Positions 4,788 through 7,044 of a stretch of 7,044 nucleotides of DNA are shown here, one piece after another. Origin of the DNA: DASSJM01 sp036280655. Its GTDB lineage: Bacteria; Actinomycetota; UBA4738; HRBIN12. The notes beneath the pieces are model-generated. The model searched no databases. It saw only the letters and a program-made list of their open reading frames with translations, and had not been told where the DNA came from. The translations under genes were made by a program, and so were the position numbers. Each line of letters opens with the position of its first letter. Position 1 is the first letter of the stretch. The DNA is taken from positions 1-7,044 of the forward strand of contig DASUQI010000036.1 of assembly GCA_036280655.1 (NCBI GenBank), in the 5' to 3' direction.

Positions 4788-7044
4788 ATGAACGTGCCCG
4801 AGAAGCCGAGCATCGACGGCCTCGAGGCCACCTGGGGGACGCGGTGGGAGGCCGACGGCCGCTACCGGTTCGACCGCTCGAAGACGCGGCCGGAGATCTA
4901 CGCGATCGACACCCCGCCGCCCACGGTCTCCGGGTCGCTCCACGTGGGCCATGTGATGTCGTATACGCAGACCGACCTCGTGGCCAGGTATCAGCGGATG
5001 TGCGGCGTCGAGGTCTTCTACCCGATCGGATGGGACGACAACGGGCTCGCGACGGAGCGACGGGTCCAGAACTACTTCGGCGTTCGCTGCGACCCCTCGC
5101 TTCCGCACGACCCGTCGTTCGACGTTTCGAGCCTGCCTCCTGCGGGCGAGCGGGAGCCAGTCGCGGTCGACCGTCCTACGTTCATCGACCTCTGTGAGCG
5201 CCTGACCGGCGAGGACGAGCAAGCGTTCGAGGGCCTGTTCCGTCGGCTCGGGCTGTCCGTCGACTGGACCCACACGTATACATCGATCGGCACGGTGGCC
5301 CGCCGGTCGTCGCAGCGCTCGTTCCTCCGGCTCCTCGCCCGCGACCTCGCGTACACGGCGGAGGCGCCGACGATGTGGGACGTCGATTTCCGGACCGCGG
5401 TCGCCCAGGCGGAGATCGAGGATCGCGAGATCGACGGGCTCTACCACCGCGTCCGGTTCCCGCTCGCCGACGGCTCGGGCCACGTCGAGATCGAGACGTC
5501 GCGACCCGAGCTCATCCCGGCGTGCGTCGCGCTCGTGGCGAACCCGTCGGACGAACGGTACCGATCGCTCGTCGGTGGAACGGCCGTCACGCCGCTGTTC
5601 GGCGCCGAGGTCCCGATCGTCGCCCACGAGCTCGCCGACCCCGAGAAGGGGACCGGGGTGGCGATGATCTGCACGTTCGGGGACATCACGGACGTCACGT
5701 GGTGGCGGGAGCTCAGGCTCGCGACGCGCGTCGTCGTCGGCCGCGACGGCAGGGTCGCGGCGTCGCGATGGGGTGAGCCGGGATGGGAGAGCCGCGACGT
5801 CGAGGCGGCGCGAACGGCGCAGGCCGAGCTCGCCGGCCTGCCGACGAAGCGCGCCCGGAAGCGCGTGGCCGAGCTCCTCGCAGAGGACGGGAGCCTCGTG
5901 GGCGAGCCGACGCCGGTCCGCCACGTCGTGAAGTTCTACGAGAAGGGCGAACGGCCGCTCGAGATCGTCTCGAGCCGCCAGTGGTTCGTGAAGACGATCG
6001 AGTTCCGAGAGCGGCTGCTCGAGCGCGGACGCGAGATCCGCTGGCACCCCGCCTACATGGGCGCCCGGTACGCCTCGTGGGTCGAGGGGCTGAACGGCGA
6101 CTGGGCGGTGAGCCGCCAGCGGTTCTTCGGCGTGCCGTTCCCGGTCTGGTACCCGCTCGACGGCGACGGTGCGATCGACCATTCGCGCCCGCTGGTGCCG
6201 TCCGAGGACCGCCTGCCGGTCGACCCATCTTCCGACGCACCCGACGGCTACACGGAGGACCAGCGGGGCGCGCCGGACGGCTTCACCGGCGACCCCGACG
6301 TCATGGACACGTGGGCGACGTCGTCCCTCTCGCCGCAGGTGGCCTCGGGCTGGGAGACCGACCCGGAGTTGTTCCACGCGGTCTTCCCGATGGACCTGCG
6401 GCCCCAGGCCCACGACATCATCCGGACCTGGCTGTTCTCCACCGTCGTCCGCTCGCACTTCGAGCACGGCACGGTGCCGTGGACGGGCGCCGCCATCAGC
6501 GGCTGGATCCTCGACCCCGACCGCAAGAAGATGGCCAAGTCGCGCGGCAACGTCGTCACCCCCGAGGACGTCCTCAAGGAGCACAGCGCGGATGCCGTCC
6601 GCTACTGGGCCGCGAGCGGTCGCCTCGGCACCGACGCCGCCTACGACACCGGACAGATCAAGGTGGGCCGGCGCCTGGCCATCAAGGTCCTCAACGCGAG
6701 CAAGTTCGCCCTCTCCTTCGGCGACGTCGAGGGCGACCCCGCCGGGCACGTGACCGAGCCGCTCGACCTGGCGCTGCTGGCCGGGCTGCGTGACGTCGTC
6801 GCCCGGGCGACGGCCGGCTTCGACGCGTGGGACTTCACCCGTGCCCTCGAGGTGACCGAGCAGTGGTTCTGGGCCTTCTGCGACGACTACCTCGAGCTGG
6901 TCAAGGACCGCGCCTACGGCGCGCAGGGGGATGCCGCGGCCGCGAGCGCCCGTGCGACGCTGCGGATCTCGCTCGACGTCGTCCTGCGGCTGCTGGCACC
7001 GATCCTCCCGTACGTCACCGAGGAGGTCTGGTCGTGGACGCACG
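4788..7044 (+). CDS. valS: Valyl-tRNA synthetase, archaeal-type, 3' end outside window
   Basis: A class Ia aminoacyl-tRNA synthetase that charges tRNA-Val in the cytoplasm. One frame runs from ATG 4788 to the window edge without a stop, giving 752 residues. The nucleotide-binding fold carries PPPTVSGSLHVGH, with the HIGH-type signature HVGH at residues 52-55. GWDDNGLATERR follows (Trp82 onward); the family normally has GLPTER, so Pro is replaced by Ala88. The editing domain shows ETSRPELIPACVALVA (Thr237 onward) and AMICTFGDITDVTWW. DVMDTWATSSL begins at 504. The KMSKS loop is KMAKS at 581-585, followed by RGNVVTPEDVL. The anticodon-binding helical domain starts near 630 and is cut off; I expect roughly 80-110 residues to be missing. 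PTVSGSLH, WDDNG and TWATSS place it in the archaeal-like ValRS group (PRK13208 type), also present in many actinobacteria, rather than the E. coli type. The start has no Shine-Dalgarno sequence and follows a -10 box by 7 nt. Confidence 0.96.
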   Translation, partial: MNVPEKPSIDGLEATWGTRWEADGRYRFDRSKTRPEIYAIDTPPPTVSGSLHVGHVMSYTQTDLVARYQRMCGVEVFYPIGWDDNGLATERRVQNYFGVRCDPSLPHDPSFDVSSLPPAGEREPVAVDRPTFIDLCERLTGEDEQAFEGLFRRLGLSVDWTHTYTSIGTVARRSSQRSFLRLLARDLAYTAEAPTMWDVDFRTAVAQAEIEDREIDGLYHRVRFPLADGSGHVEIETSRPELIPACVALVANPSDERYRSLVGGTAVTPLFGAEVPIVAHELADPEKGTGVAMICTFGDITDVTWWRELRLATRVVVGRDGRVAASRWGEPGWESRDVEAARTAQAELAGLPTKRARKRVAELLAEDGSLVGEPTPVRHVVKFYEKGERPLEIVSSRQWFVKTIEFRERLLERGREIRWHPAYMGARYASWVEGLNGDWAVSRQRFFGVPFPVWYPLDGDGAIDHSRPLVPSEDRLPVDPSSDAPDGYTEDQRGAPDGFTGDPDVMDTWATSSLSPQVASGWETDPELFHAVFPMDLRPQAHDIIRTWLFSTVVRSHFEHGTVPWTGAAISGWILDPDRKKMAKSRGNVVTPEDVLKEHSADAVRYWAASGRLGTDAAYDTGQIKVGRRLAIKVLNASKFALSFGDVEGDPAGHVTEPLDLALLAGLRDVVARATAGFDAWDFTRALEVTEQWFWAFCDDYLELVKDRAYGAQGDAAAASARATLRISLDVVLRLLAPILPYVTEEVWSWTH

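Noticed and set aside
4724..4831. Upstream ATG start (4831) for the cyclase gene
   Set aside because: The extra 36 residues lack family character, would overlap the start of valS by 44 bp, and would lie upstream of the TAGACT box. The zinc ribbon begins directly after the GTG at 4723.
4734..7043. Long minus-strand open frame (769 codons) opposite valS
   Set aside because: It has no recognisable domain and is very rich in Arg, Asp and Val in low-complexity order. It exactly shadows valS, which has full family motifs. Long antisense frames are expected in DNA this G+C-rich.
1..7044. Search for CRISPR arrays, tRNA or rRNA genes, transposases, att sites or a defence locus
   Set aside because: No spaced direct repeats, RNA gene signatures, transposase motifs or flanking repeats were seen. 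The cyclase/ATPase lacks effector neighbours expected of a cyclic-nucleotide defence operon, so I do not claim one.

Overview
The window looks like chromosomal DNA from a high-G+C, probably deep-branching actinobacterium (Actinomycetota). Three things support this: the strong G/C preference at third codon positions, the actinobacterial wording of the ClpX C-terminus, and a clpX ... valS order like the clpP-clpX-valS-folC neighbourhood I recall from Streptomyces and Mycobacterium. No genus can be named from the sequence. The 5' half of the clpX fragment (about 1-380) does not match this picture. It reads like an alphaproteobacterial ClpX and uses different codons, so it is either a recombinant or, more likely, a chimeric assembly join.

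Layout. (1) The 3' part of clpX (+, to 689). (2) A small META-domain lipoprotein (+, 686-1123) that overlaps clpX by ATGA and is probably translated by coupling. (3) A large minus-strand gene (1127-4723, GTG start). It encodes a multidomain signalling protein: double zinc ribbon, class III nucleotidyl cyclase, AAA/STAND-type ATPase, and a long helical, TPR-like C-terminus. It converges on the lipoprotein gene with 3 bp between stop codons, and a perfect 7-bp hairpin contains both stops. (4) A 64-bp divergent intergenic region carrying two mirror-image TAGACT boxes, each exactly 7 nt upstream of a start codon, which suggests two leaderless transcripts. (5) valS (+, 4788 to the window end), an archaeal-type valyl-tRNA synthetase cut off near its C-terminus. 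It stays in one frame from ATG to the edge.

How the genes work together. clpX (protein unfolding for ClpP) and valS (tRNA charging) are housekeeping genes. The lipoprotein and the cyclase/ATPase sit between them as accessory genes. Apart from the shared bidirectional promoter region between the cyclase and valS, nothing shows a common pathway. I do not see a defence system, mobile element, CRISPR array or RNA gene. The most notable items are the clpX mosaic, the paired leaderless promoters and the shared stop-codon hairpin.
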